This document shows, in pieces, positions 31,678 to 43,620 of a stretch of DNA of 64,000 nt. The notes under the pieces were generated by a model. The model had not been told where the DNA came from. It saw nothing but the letters and a program-made list of their open reading frames with translations, and made no database searches. The first letter of the stretch is position 1. Each line of letters begins with the position of its first letter. Source of the DNA: Bimuria novae-zelandiae CBS 107.79 (lineage: Eukaryota > Ascomycota > Dothideomycetes > Pleosporales > Didymosphaeriaceae). The DNA is taken from the NCBI GenBank assembly GCA_010015655.1, contig ML976667.1, positions 62,001 through 126,000 on the forward strand, given 5' to 3'. The position numbers and the translations under genes were made by a program.

Positions 31678-31942
31678 TGTTGATACGGCAATAGGCTGCT
31701 GGATTAAGACTTCGTTGCAACGATGTGGTATTGATTTGATTCTTGATTGCAGATCTATTGTGGTGGGCTGCTGTGAGAGGTATTTATCAAGCGTGGTTTG
31801 TTCCCTGCTAGCCCGATCAGGACTAGCGCAACAAACCATAGGCAAACTGCGCAACAAGCCGCAGGTAAACTGCGCAATAAGCCGTAGGCAAACTGCATGG
31901 CGGTAAAAGCCGTAGCAGTGTTGCGCAGGTTTGATACCAATA
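31678..31942 (-). repeat. 3' LTR of Copia-4a (left copy)
   Basis: 265 bases, TGTTGATACGGCAATAGG to GATACCAATA. Near one end is a short tandem array of about 23-base units based on GCAACAAGCCGCAGGCAAAC. Followed on the inside by a run that on the minus strand is purine-rich (AAAAGAAAAGATAG), the likely polypurine tract. Confidence 0.95.
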
Positions 31943-32129
31943 CTGGCTATCTTTTCTTTTATGCTACATATGGCCAGTTCAGCCCAGAACGCTCAAATCT
32001 GCAATAAAACACAATCTATAATAGTTGCTAGTTTTCTAACCAGACTAGCGCCAGTGCGCGTCCTCTCAGTGCCTATCTCGCTACTCCTTTTACAGACTTA
32101 CTACTTCTTGCTATCGTAATTATACTCTA

Positions 32130-33980
32130 GGGTGTTAACTTTAGCGCGATTGACCCAGCCTTGCACGCGAAGCTCAAGCTAGTTATAGTTAATAAGATGC
32201 TCTATAGCTAAGTTAGAGCTGGCCTTAGTTATTAAGTCTGCTGGATTATCACGTCTATTAATCCAGCGGATGTCTATAAGATTATTGCGCTTATAGGCCT
32301 TACGTAGAGCTATAATATTAATTATAAGGCGCTTCTCCTTAGTAGTGCCGAGCTTAATAAGGTAATTATATAAGGAGCGTGAGTCAGTGCACACGACGAT
32401 AGGGACATTAGGGAGGTTAAGTCGCTGCATAATTATGTCGATTATACCGCCAATTGCAATTGCAATGTCGACTCTATAGGCTATCGCGTAGATTTTAGAT
32501 GTAAGGACGCTGCGAGTAACGCGCTTGCACTTAATAGATAACTAGTAGACAATATTGCTAGTAAACTTAAAGTTACGATTGCTATCTTTGGTCTTATTGC
32601 CGAGCGTGATTACAAAGCCTATCTATAATAACATGTCCTTATTATTAGCAAATAATGCGTTAATAAAGGCGTATAGCTTTAAGTTACTTAAGTCTAGTAG
32701 GATAAAGTTAAGACCGCGAGTGATATTCTCCTTCTGCTAGATAATACGCTTATTTAATCTGGCAATTTCTTCTTTTATAGGCTCACTCGCTTAGGCTGCG
32801 GCGGCGAGGTCGAAGCTCGCCTTAGGTTAACAGATTGTCGCAATATAAGCACCTTAAGCGCGCTATTAAATATATAATTACTTATTATTAGCTATTTCTA
32901 GCTTCTTGCCTTACTTCTTCTGGCGCAAAGTAATAGCGCAATTATTATTATTAAGCTTAATAATATAGCCGTTAAAGTTAATTTACGCGTCCGGTAAAAG
33001 AAACTGCTTAGGCTTGGCCTTAAAACGTAGCTCTTAGTCCTTAAGGTCTGTAAAAGCTTTATTAGACAGGCTAAGCGTGTTATTAGTTTGCATGCTAATA
33101 ATGCCAAAGCACTTACTACTGGCTTTGCTAATAAGCAGGCATGAATTATAAGTGGATGTCACTATGTGGAGAGTCTTGGTGTGGTGTTTATTATACGTTG
33201 ACCACTAATAGGCACCTGCTTCAGCAATACCGTACAGCGGCTTAATAATAACTATAACTGTGTTTGTTAGATAACTTTCCTTAAGTTAGGCTGGTATGTT
33301 AGCCATAATAGTACGCTAGAGTGGATTATCCGATTACGTATAGGCCTGAGTGATGTCACGGAGCCAGAGGTACATGCCTAGCTTTAATAGTAATGGTGCT
33401 AGAGCGATAATCACACGCTGGCTTGCACGCTAGATAGTGGGAGACTATGTTAGGACAAGCTTCTTATTATTATCGGCGTATCCTTAGATAACAAGACAGG
33501 ACTTTTCGTACGGGCGATTAGTAGTCTTGCCTTTAACTTTATTAACAATGCGTGACTTAAAGATACGGATCTTATTATAATAGTAAGGACTATACTTCTC
33601 GAAGTAGAAGACGCCTTATGTTATAAGGGCGTTAATTTCTGCCTTTATAGATGCTTTAAATAGTTGCCCTAGTGTTGTAATCTTGCCGACTACTTATAGC
33701 TTCTTAGCTAGGACAAGATTATCACGCTCACGTTAATTAAGGTTGACTATAGTAGTTATAACTTTGTTAGGTTTTAGCTTATTCCTTAAGCCTTTTGGCC
33801 TACCACGCTTACGCTTAGGCGCGGGCTCCTTTATAATAGGAGTAAAATTATCGCTAGAGCCACCATTATCCTCGTCCTCTGCGGGAGGGGTAATGGTAGT
33901 CGTATCGTCTGCATGATACGGGCGCACTACGGTAATACAAAAGGTAATTTGTTTATTATTAATTTTGACAACCACGGATT
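32130..33980 (-). pseudogene. Copia-4a integrase tail with AT-hook, RT and RNase H
   Basis: 33733-33975 is open and holds EPAPKRKRGRPKGLRNK, an AT-hook-like GRP core flanked by basic residues, between integrase and RT. RT blocks to its left are heavily mutated. RNase H is clear at 32179-32430: PIVVCTDSRSLYNYLIKLG, EKRLIINIIALRKAY, IRWINRRDNPADLITKAS. Stops elsewhere are TAG/TAA. Confidence 0.82.
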
Positions 33981-33999
33981 GCTTATTAACGTGGAGGGC

Positions 34000-35560
34000 G
34001 ATTATCTAATACGGGCTAAACTATCTATAGTTCTCTCGCTAGACCTTAACGCTGCTTAGGATAGGCAATAGTAAAATATTAGTTGCGTTAGGACTATTAC
34101 GAGTTGCAAAAGCCTTATTAACTTAGCGCTTTGCCTTAATCTTGCGCACTTTAGCCATTACTTTGCGCACTGTAGCGCCGCGGGCAGTAATAGATGGCGA
34201 TAGTGGTGATTTCTTTAACAGGCGAGGATATGCTCCAAAGACGAGAAGAGTTAGGACAAGTCCGTTAGGACCTGCGGTGTTATTAACAGCCTTGACAGCC
34301 ATCTGCAAGATATGTTTGGGAGCGGTTGTGCGTCCAACGTCTGCAGAGATCACCCCATAAGCACGGCGGATAGGAGCATGATAGCGCTTAATCTTGCTAA
34401 TTAAATAATATGCCTCTACCAGGACTTCCTTAACCTTAATTATAAGTAATGTGGCGTTGTTAATAAACTCGTTAGTAATAAAGTTCTTGCCAGCATCTGT
34501 CTTAATAACGTCGGGAGGACTAACGTACATGTCGATCCACATGGCGCGAAAGAGATCCTAAGTAGTGTTTGCCTAGATATTTGGCATAAATCGAGTAGCT
34601 TAAAAAGCTGTGGCTTTATCAACTGCGTAGAGCACTGGTTTCTGATTAATATACATTATATTAACAATAACGCATGAGTTAAAGTCCATGTTATCGCGGA
34701 CGGTAAAGCGGAAACGGCCAGGTGCTTTGCTATGGATTTGACACTAGTAACAGTACTTATTAATGCGATTAATAATGTCCTTATTAATGTCTTTATAGCC
34801 TGCTTTGCTAAGGATCTTGTGTAGTTGTCTAGTAGCAGGATAGCTAAAGCGTTGGTGAAGCTAGCGCAGCTTAGTCTTAGTTAAATAGTAGACAACGGTC
34901 TCTTATTTATTAAGCAGGAGCCATGGATGTCCCTATTTGCGGACAATTAGGAATTCTTTGCCACCTTAAACGAGCATATTATCGACGTTGTTAAAGAAGA
35001 TACCATGATAATCCATATTATTTAAGCAGAGCAGAAATAGTGTGTTAGTTAGCATTACTATAAAGGTAATTATACTAAATAGCGTGCTGACATTAACGTC
35101 GCTAAGGGAGAAACACTCTAGATTATTTCTAAATCGGATTTAACAACGTCCTGCGGTAGACTTATTAATAACTATAAACGGTTAGATAAGCTGCAGCGCC
35201 TTTACTTATGTTTTTTTAGTAGTTAAGACACTAACTACACTAGTGTTAGGCATAATGCCTTAAAAAATATCTGCGCCGTAGCGTGAATTAAATAAGAAGA
35301 GTTAAGCATCTTTATTTACTTTACTAAAGATATAAGGATTATTACCTGTAATTGCATAAAGTGCGGCAGCGTTATTAAGGCTAGAGATAATAGCGTCGCT
35401 ATTAACCTTGCCACAGGATGCAGTTAAGTAGACGTGGTTAGCAAAATATACTTTAATATTATTATTACTAGCATTATTATCGCTGCTGTCGCTGTCTTTA
35501 AGCTCTATGCCTTCATAGCCGGCGAGAAACACTCCATAGCTCGGGGCATTAGGATTATCT
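34000..35560 (-). pseudogene. Copia-4a protease and integrase
   Basis: 34123-34542 is open for 139 codons: MWIDMYVSPPDVIKTDAGKN (second catalytic Asp in TDAGKNF), a YHAPIRRAY block following the Glu region, LQMAVKAVNNTAGPNGLVLT and LLVFGAYPRL. The protease region lies to its right, around 34900-35530, with ASCGKVNSDAIISSLNNAAA and FLAGYEGIELKDSD at 35302-35530. This integrase type is shared with Copia-4b and Copia-5. Confidence 0.82.
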
Positions 35561-35569
35561 TAAGCGTAT

Positions 35570-36970
35570 TAGTGATAGCGTTGGCGATGCTCCATGCGCT
35601 CCTTCTTTAAGTGTCGAGTTAATTAGCACTTAGGCTGCTTGCAGATAAAGTATATCTTATTACGGCGATTGCCTAAGTAGTTTAAATAATAGTTATTGTT
35701 AAATCGATTGCCGCGCGATCCGCCTTGACCTTAATAGTAGTGGCTGTGGTAATTATTATCTAATAATCCTGTAGCTTGTCGATTATTGCGGATATAGCGG
35801 CGATTGGTGTAATACTGCTTATCTGCATCTCGTGATAGAAACTAGCTATTAGGATAATAGCTTAACCACATGCTGACTGCGTTGCGGAGATCTGTAGCGA
35901 CACCTTTAAATATGGTCGCTAGCTTTAAGTAAGCCATAGTAGTTGCTTTAATGCCATGACATGCGCTAAGGAGCTGTTACGCAAGTAAATACTAATTATA
36001 GCTCTTACCCTAGTCCTGTAATAGTGCCTAATAGAGCATGTTTATCTTACTAATAACTATTTCAAGACACTCTATAGGGTCTTTCTTAGGGTTAGTAGTT
36101 ATGACGCTCTTGAGCGTAGTGCTATGCCACTCCTAGAGGTACATCTAGTAAGCTTATATAGTGTTGAAGTACGTGCGCAGCTTGTTAAGCATTATATTAT
36201 AAGTAAGTGTAAGCGCCTGGGGAGTAATATAATCGTAGTAATACTAAAGCGCTCAGCTAGTAAGTATAACAGAGAATGCTATTTTATACTACTTATCCTT
36301 ATTAATCCCAACCTTAGTGCAAAGGTCGTTAAACACCTTAATCTTCGTCTTAAGGATGTCGTATTTATCACCTAAATACTTCTACTCCGGCGTGTATAAC
36401 TTGGCGAGGTTGGTAAGCAAATAAGAGTTATTCTGCACAGGCGTAAATCTAGGTTGTAATAATAATAATAATCCTCTACTTAGCAGAGCTCGCTGCTGCC
36501 ACTGTTATTCTTTATTATTTATAATCTAGTGGCACTTAAAGCCTTCGTAGAGCCTTATAAGCTTAAGATGCTCGGCGGGCTATTTTAGGACGGCGGTTAA
36601 TATAAGGAGTTCTGCGAATTAGTCGAGGAGACTATTATTATTACCTTGCTTAATATAGATGCCTTGCTAGCGGAGAAGCTCTTTAAGTGCTTTTTAGATA
36701 CGCTTGTTAATGCTGTTAAAGAGATCGCGGGTAAAGTTCTTAAAATACTCCTTAAACTTAAGTAGTAGAAATAGGTTAAATATGTCATCTTCTTCCACCT
36801 GTATCATCCAGTCAATAACTATAGTGTTAAGTTTATCTGTATTGACGGTGGCGTCGGCGATGTTAAAATCTTAATTAGTGTACTAGTCCTTATAGATTGT
36901 CTTGTCTAGGTACCACGAGCGGTCTTTTGTTTAGGTGTACTTTATGATAGCGTTTTAGATGTGGGCCTGT
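35570..36970 (-). pseudogene. Copia-4a gag
   Basis: Reading leftwards: WYLDKTIYKD, DFNIADATVNTDKLNTIVID, WMIQVEEDDIFNLFLLLKFKE near 36700-36920, then a Gag body. A knuckle is at 35611-35652 with spacing C-x2-C-x4-C-x4-H (first Cys mutated to Tyr: YFICKQPKC-LTRH). The usual retroviral knuckle is C-x2-C-x4-H-x4-C. TAG/TAA stops are scattered. Confidence 0.75.
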
Positions 36971-37272
36971 GATTGGCGTGATTAACGAGGGTTAGCGTGG
37001 TTAACGCAAATCTCCTTCCGAACTAAGCCTTGGTAGGGACAATCCAGGCGGAGAGATCCTTCAGATACGAGGCGCCGCTGATTCTGATGCAGGATAGCAG
37101 TGAGCTTGTCGTACCTGTACTTCGCACTAGCGATGCTGTATCCTGGGCCTTGGTAGGGGAGGAGGCATGCGCTAACCGCTTCTATCGCCAGAATACTCAG
37201 CCTGAAACGTGCGCTGAGATTCCCTGTACACAGTATATCTTGCCAATCTGTGGTGTAGCAACCACTGATCAG

Positions 37273-37537
37273 TGTTGATACGGCAATAGGCTGCTGGATC
37301 AAGACTTCGTTGTAACGATGTGGTATTAATTTAATTCTTGATTGCAGATCTATTGTGGTGGGCTGCTATGAGAGGTATTTATCAAGCGTGGTTTGTTCCC
37401 TGCTAGCCCGATCAGGACTAGCGCAACAAACCACAGGTAAACTGCGCAACAAGCCGCAGGCAAACTGCGCAATAAGCCGCAGGCAAACTGCATGGCGGTG
37501 AAAGCCGTAGCAGTGTTGCGCAGGTTTGATACCAACA
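37273..37537 (-). repeat. 5' LTR of Copia-4a (right copy)
   Basis: 265 bases, TGTTGATACGG to GATACCAACA, followed by TACGT. Almost identical to the left copy apart from transitions. Confidence 0.95.
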
Positions 37538-39426
37538 TACGTATTTTACTACTAAATAAAGATTATACAAACAACACGTTTAGTAGGTAAACATACTTAG
37601 CTATATTAATATAACATTTATATATAAACTAGTATTAGTAAACTTTAGGGCGAACGCTTTCTCCTAAAAGGACTAAGACCTAGTAAACAATAGCAAAGAT
37701 AATAAATTAAAGTTAAGACACTTTACGATTTTTTAAAACACTACTAAAAGAAATAGCTTAAAGTCTTTTATCTTCTAAATACCTACCACTGTAAAGGAAC
37801 CTAACTATGTTAAAGTAAATAAGGACCTAGTACTTACTTACCTAACACGCCTTAAACTACCTATATTAACCCTTTAAGGAGGTAATAGCCCTGCTAAGCA
37901 ATGCGCACTAGACTTTAACACTATATAATAAGAGGTAGAACGTAATAAAGACAGCGCGTATAGTAAGATAAAGGCCTATATTAAGAATAGGCTTAGGAGG
38001 TTTAAACCTAGATAGAAGTTATTTATTAGTATCTTAGAATATAGTATAGATAAGTAAGGGTACCTACGCTATAAGTTAAGATAATAAGTACTAAAATTAA
38101 AACTTTTATAATTAAAGCTAATAGTAGTCGCGTATAGTTTTTTAGCTTTAAGATACTTAAGATAAAAAAATACTTATAAAATTCTTACTTAAGACTACTT
38201 CTTCCTAAGGATATCTAACTAAGTAAGGCAGTATATTAAGAACTATAATATTTATAAAAGAACTAAACTATAGAGAGAAGCGAAATAGGGCCTACTAAAG
38301 CTTTTATTATTACCTAAATAAGAATAGAAGGATATTATAATAGACTTTATTATTACCTTACCTAAGAGCGATAGCGACACGAATATTATAATAATTATAA
38401 ATTAACTTAGTAAGAACTCTAAGTTTATTAGTTTCTTAAATTTTAATATACTTACGGTTACGATAGCGTTTTTTTAATACTAGGTAGTAGACTACTTCTT
38501 CCCCTTCTCTATTATTATTAGACCGCGGGGGATAATTCGTGAGCGAATTTTAGACTACACTCTATAAATAAGTAGGTATTAACTAAAGACTATCTATAGC
38601 AAAGCACCTAGAGATAAATAGGTAAATAGAATAAATAAACTCTATCCTTAAAGCCTACCTCTAGGTATACTATAACCAATAATAAGATAATTAGATAAAG
38701 TGGCTTCTTATAGCCTAAATAGCTATTAAAGGGTAAGAAGCTATATTAATAAGAGTTAGCCTATTTTTTTAATCTTATAGCTAGAACGTTAAACTAGTTA
38801 AGAGTTTTAAGGCACGGAAATTAGCCTTAAAGCTTAGAACTAACGTAAAAAAGACTATAAAAGTAATAATAAAAAAGTTTAAGAAGGGTTTTAACTCCGC
38901 CTAGGTAAAAATAATAATAACCTAATAAGAATAAAAGCGCCTAGTAAACTATTAACGTAAAAACGCTTTAACCTTAAAAGAAGAAGACAAAGTATAGCTT
39001 AAGTATAAAAACTACCTCTAAAACTAACGTCTAAGTAAGAAGCTTAACTAGAAGTAAGGAAAGTTTACTATAAAAAAAGTAATAAACTCTTACGTAGTAA
39101 AACTAAATATCCCGCCAAACATGCACTTAAGATTCTACGTAGATAGGTTAAAGTTAGCCTTGTTAAACCCTCTTTTTAGCTAAACTACTAATAACGCCTA
39201 GCCCGAAGCAATTATAATAAAAAAGAGGGAAAAAGAGTATAGTATAGTTAATATATATAAAGAATACTAGTCCTGTAAAGGCAAGTGGGTAAAATACTTA
39301 GTATAGTAAAAAAACTTCTCTTAAAGAACTTAGAAACCTCGTAGAAACCTTAACTAAGCTACTACGTTAGACTATTAAGAGAAGTTTACTAAGCTATATG
39401 AAAATTATAATAAAAAACTCTTAATA
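37538..39426 (+). pseudogene. Gypsy II RNase H end, integrase and chromodomain
   Basis: Resumes RNase H (YKNF-T|YF, then VNILSYINITFIYKLVLVNF). Integrase: IIIDFIITLPKSDSDTN at about 38335-38385 with the first Asp, KNSKFISF, RLSIAKHLEINR-IE-INSILKAYL and LRFYVDRLKLALLNPLF. The chromodomain is near 39235-39400: EYSIVNIYKEY-SCKGKWVKYLV-KNFS. TAG/TAA stops every few codons in places. The frame runs into the Copia-5 insertion. Confidence 0.82.
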
Positions 39427-39627
39427 TGTTGGATTAACAACCTCAAGGCCTCTGTCGTGTTGCAAAACACTATATGTGTGGAGCGAGCCCCATATGGGAC
39501 TAGCTTCCATACCCCGCGATGTACTTCAATCCTCAGTAGATAGAACGAGAAAGAAGCATTAATCAACCTAATATAACTTGTTATTAAGTATTTCCTTTTA
39601 GCACTAGTGTAATAAGTCCTCCTAACA
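39427..39627 (+). repeat. 5' LTR of Copia-5
   Basis: 201 bases, TGTTGGATTAACAACC to CCTCCTAACA, containing the palindrome CCCATATGGG. It matches 45335-45535 with a handful of transitions. Confidence 0.95.
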
Positions 39628-40022
39628 CTAATTAGTAATCGCGAGAAGCCATCACAGATAGTAAGGAAGAAAAGACAGGCTGTTAATAACCTAACGTAAG
39701 AAATCTTAGGTCGATGCAGACTATGCTAAGAATAAAGTAAGGCAGAGATAACACGAAGCACTCTTAACTAACCTCTAAAGCTACTAGTTTAGGCTAATCC
39801 GCGGACATAGAGCGCGTTAGCAACGTATTATAATTTACCGTACAAACGTCTCTAGACAACCTAGTTACGTACACCAACACACGTCAGAAACAACCAACCA
39901 ACAAGACAACTACATTAACAACAAGTTAACACCGCTAGTATAATAGTAGATAATAAGAGTAGTAATAGCGCAGCAGATAATGCTAATACTTAAGCTTAAG
40001 CTTAACTACGCGATAATTAGTT

Positions 40023-41990
40023 AGAGCATGGCTTAAGTAAACGCCAGGAAGCTACTTCGCGCTAGGCTAAATATACTACAAAGTACCTTATAGGAGACTG
40101 CCTATATCTAGTGGCGCTGGAATCTGTCAACACATCTCTCTGGGACGTACCTGTACTAATAGACGTAGACGAGATACACGCAACAACTTAGGTTGCTAAA
40201 ATTATCCGCAATTATAACGTATTAATAGCCTAGGATAACAATCTATATGCAGACTACTATTGCGATTTTAAAAGATAGACAAAGGAGCTATTCTATAAGG
40301 TTAACCGTAATACACTAAAATCTCTAAAGATAGTCCTACGGCATAGAGGAGTCTACACAGGCAACAATCGCGCGAGGCTTACTAATTCCCTTTATAATCT
40401 ATCTACTCTAGAGAATACTCCCGAATGGGACCCTATAGAATTTAAAGCTATAATATTCGACTAACGATTAAGGGCATACAAGCGCCAGCAGAACGTAAAA
40501 CAGACACCTCTAATAGCTAAGTAGTAACAACTATAGTAGGATAGTCTACTAGCTAGTACACATGCACCGCAGTTACAGTAGCCGGAGTACTCGTAGTAAG
40601 ACGGGCAGTAGCGAAAGCAATTACAGCGAAGCAAATAGCACAGAGTAGGATACGATGCTTAAAACTAATCTAAAACACGGGAGCTATAACTAATGCACTA
40701 AATAGATAAAATCTAACTACTAAGATAGAGTAATAATAGTTAATAACTACACTTTATAAGTAGTGCGCTTAGAAAACCTTAGTCTTAGTAATAGTAGAAA
40801 CAAGATACGTAATTATAGTAATAGCGACTATAAATACAGGCACGGCCGCTAGCGATTACATATCGCGAAATTACGCCGTTTCTATAACAACCTGTAAACG
40901 GTGTACTAGGTAGACCACTAGAGCTACTACATAACCTATATAAGATAATGCCGCCGCGCTGGTCCCGTAACGACTAACTTAACGCTAACATAATTACGTA
41001 GTTCTCTAAGCTTTAGGACAATAACAAGAAATATACAAGAGATGTGTATAATCTGCTTAATAATAAAATTAAGATCTTCTTTAGCATCTATTGGCAGGTG
41101 GACATCTATAAAGAGTAGTTTTACGCTATGTTTCCCCGTATTCTTACTAGGCAAGCAGAGATATTCTATATACAAGTTATGAATAGAGGTGACAGCTTTT
41201 CTAATGCGTACACAGTGATTAAGAACCACTTTAATTACAATATCTACTATTAACACTACTATATAGACTAGACAACTATAACCTTCGCCCGTACGCGCAT
41301 GGAGAACCCTAATAAGAGCTTATATAAGGTGCTATAGATATTACTTAACAAGCTATAATTATGCTAACGCGCGCTTAGTAAGAACTTTAAAAGTAAAAAT
41401 GCCCTATATATAACTATTATTAACGCGTGCTAGGGAGTTCTAGAACTTAAAATAGCACTCTTTAAGCTAGCTATAATCTGCGAAGGACTCTTTATAGACT
41501 TATAGTTTATAGTTAAAACGCACCTTGCACGTTAGTAAATAAGGTAAATACTTATAGGGAGTAAGATAATCGCTATAGACTAGTACTACCTCGACCGCCG
41601 CTATAATAATAGGAATAGAAGAACTCGAAGAGGATTTAGAGGCAAAGGCGGATTCGTAGGCGGATTCTAAAGAGGCTAAGGTAATAGAGGCAATTAGCGC
41701 TTTAATAACAATAATAGTAGACGTGAATTCACAACGCCACGCTAGAAGAAGAAGTGCTTTGTCTGCCAGAAAGAGGGCTGCTAGTTAACTAACCATACTA
41801 ATAAGGAACGTAAAGCTGCCCGCACACAGTTCTTCTTCGCATGTTACTTTACAGGTATACTACTGCCTGTAGACTTCTCTATGCACCTTGCAGAGTATAA
41901 AGGTAGTGAGAACTATAAGGACGATAACAATAATAGTAATTAGTAGTATAATATTAATAATTAGCAATTTACAACTGCGTACGCAGAATA
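40023..41990 (+). pseudogene. Copia-5 gag
   Basis: Gag frame after a 0.4 kb leader. Readable blocks: YLVALESVNTSLWDVPVLID near 40115-40165, LYDLSTLENTPEWDPIEFKA near 40390-40450, an RGRGGFRG-like Arg/Gly tract near 41610-41680, and the knuckle at 41755-41796 (CFVCQKEGC-LTNH, C-x2-C-x4-C-x4-H). The start codon is uncertain because of TAG/TAA stops. Confidence 0.7.
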
Positions 41991-42109
41991 TTAATTTTTT
42001 AAGGAGTAATAACTTATAGATTAAGCGTTTATACACCATATCTCTAGTAAAGACATATATAGTAAAGACGTACCGTCATCACCGGCGTCGTAATTCCTTA
42101 TTAAGGACC

Positions 42110-43620
42110 GATACACGCGATCTGTGTACTAAGGAATCCTCCCTAATACAGGCGCCGCCAATGTATCTATAGTCGGTAAGGAACAGTACCTCGCACTCAT
42201 ACAGGAAGACCCAACAGTCACGATAGACACATCTACGGCAGGAAAAACGTCTATTAAATTCGGCAAAGGCAGTGTTACGGTGTCTATTAGCACCGCACAG
42301 ATTCCGACAGAGATTGGAAAAATCGACTTTAAGGTGCTAGATGCGCCTACACCGTTCTTGCTATGCCTTGCGGACATGGACAGGCTAAAGGTCTACTTTA
42401 ACAACACTACAGATGAGCTCGTCCAGGGCAATGTACGCATCCCCGTAATCCACAAATAGGGACATCCGTAGTTCTATCTTAACAAGAGAGAGCGTGCAAC
42501 TGCATTTCTTATAGAGATAGAGTTAAGATAGCTCTATCGCCGTTTTAGACACCTAGCTATTATAAGACTAGCTAGGCTCTTGAAAGATGCTGGTCATAAT
42601 AACTTTAAAGAAAGAACTCTTAAGCAAATTACGAAGTTTTATTATTATTATTAGCTTAATAGCTCTGCGCCGCGCCGCTTTAAGTTCACCCTTAAGGATA
42701 ATTATTACTTTAACTACGAGATCCTTGTAGATGTGATGTACTTAAGAAGTAAGCCTATATTATATATAGTAGATTTAGCAACTTCGTTTTAAGGCGCAAA
42801 GTTTCTTAACGCTATTTTAGCTAAGGAGATATAGTAGGCACTGCGGATGTTGTGGATTAATACCTACTAAGGACCACCAGACATTCTTACATATAACGCA
42901 GGCACGAACTTCGCAAGTGCAGAATTTCGCGTAGAAGTAAAAATTATGGGAGTCACATGCAAACAAGTACCTATAGAGGCACATTAGTCCGTTGGCAAGA
43001 TAGAGAGGTATTACGCGCCCCTACACCGCGCATAGGATATACTCTACGCTAAGCTTGCTAGCACTATATCTAATAAAGCAATTCTTTAGATAGCCGTAAA
43101 AGCTATTAATAACACAGTAGGCCCTAATAGTCTAGTCCCGACTTTACTTGTCTTTGGCGCATACCCACGTATGACTATAAAGTTACTATTATTACTGTTA
43201 ATAGTTAAGCGCAGCGAGGCTATTTAAAAAGTAATAAAAGAACTACGTAAGCTTACCACTAAACGCCAGGTTGCAGATGCGTTAAACACTCGTAATAGGC
43301 CTAATACCGTAGACATGCTTGCGCTCCCGCTACAAAGCAAGGTTTTGGTATGGAGAGAAAAGGACGGCTGGAATGGCCCGTACAAAATCGCCGCGATAGA
43401 CGGCCATAACGTCACCATCGACATGGTTAATAGCCCAACAATATTTCGGTCAACAGTTATCAAGCCATACTATAGACTAGACTACCTCTAAAGTAACCCT
43501 AATGCGCCGCAGCAGCAGCACACGTTACCTATAAATATAATAGTACCGCTAGCAGCGCAACTACGCAAAAAAGGCCGCCTACTAGGATTAAGGAATAAGA
43601 GGAAGGTAAACGTTTATATT
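42110..43620 (+). pseudogene. Copia-5 protease and integrase
   Basis: Protease begins NTGAANVSIVGKEQYLALI near 42140 (D-T-G with D to N). Stop-free to about 42460. Integrase: YFNYEILVDVMYL, YIVDLATSF-GAKF (first Asp), PPDILTYNAGTNFASAEF (second Asp reads Asn), IEAH-SVGKIERYYAPLHRA (Glu kept), AVKAINNTVGPNSLVPTLLVFGAYPR. The C-terminus is open at about 43255-43490 (VWREKDGWNGPYKIAAIDG). A mutated AT-hook (RKKGRL-LGLRNKRKV) is at 43561-43608. Confidence 0.85.

Larger units (their letters stand above)
31678..37537 (-). mobile_element. Copia-4a, Ty1/copia retrotransposon
   Basis: 5860 bases with equal 265-base LTRs and the duplication TACGT (31673-31677 and 37538-37542). The minus-strand order gag, protease, integrase, RT, RNase H is that of copia. 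A second copy of the same family is Copia-4b at 48541-54467. Copia-5 is a related family on the other strand. Confidence 0.95.

Noticed and set aside
31830..31912. Regularly spaced short repeats (GCAACAAGCCGCAGG) that could suggest a CRISPR array
   Set aside because: They are tandem sub-repeats without unique spacers, lie inside the copia LTR, and recur in all four LTR copies.
42129..43463. Minus-strand frames of 79-82 codons in Copia-5
   Set aside because: They are shadows of the less mutated protease and integrase segments on the plus strand.
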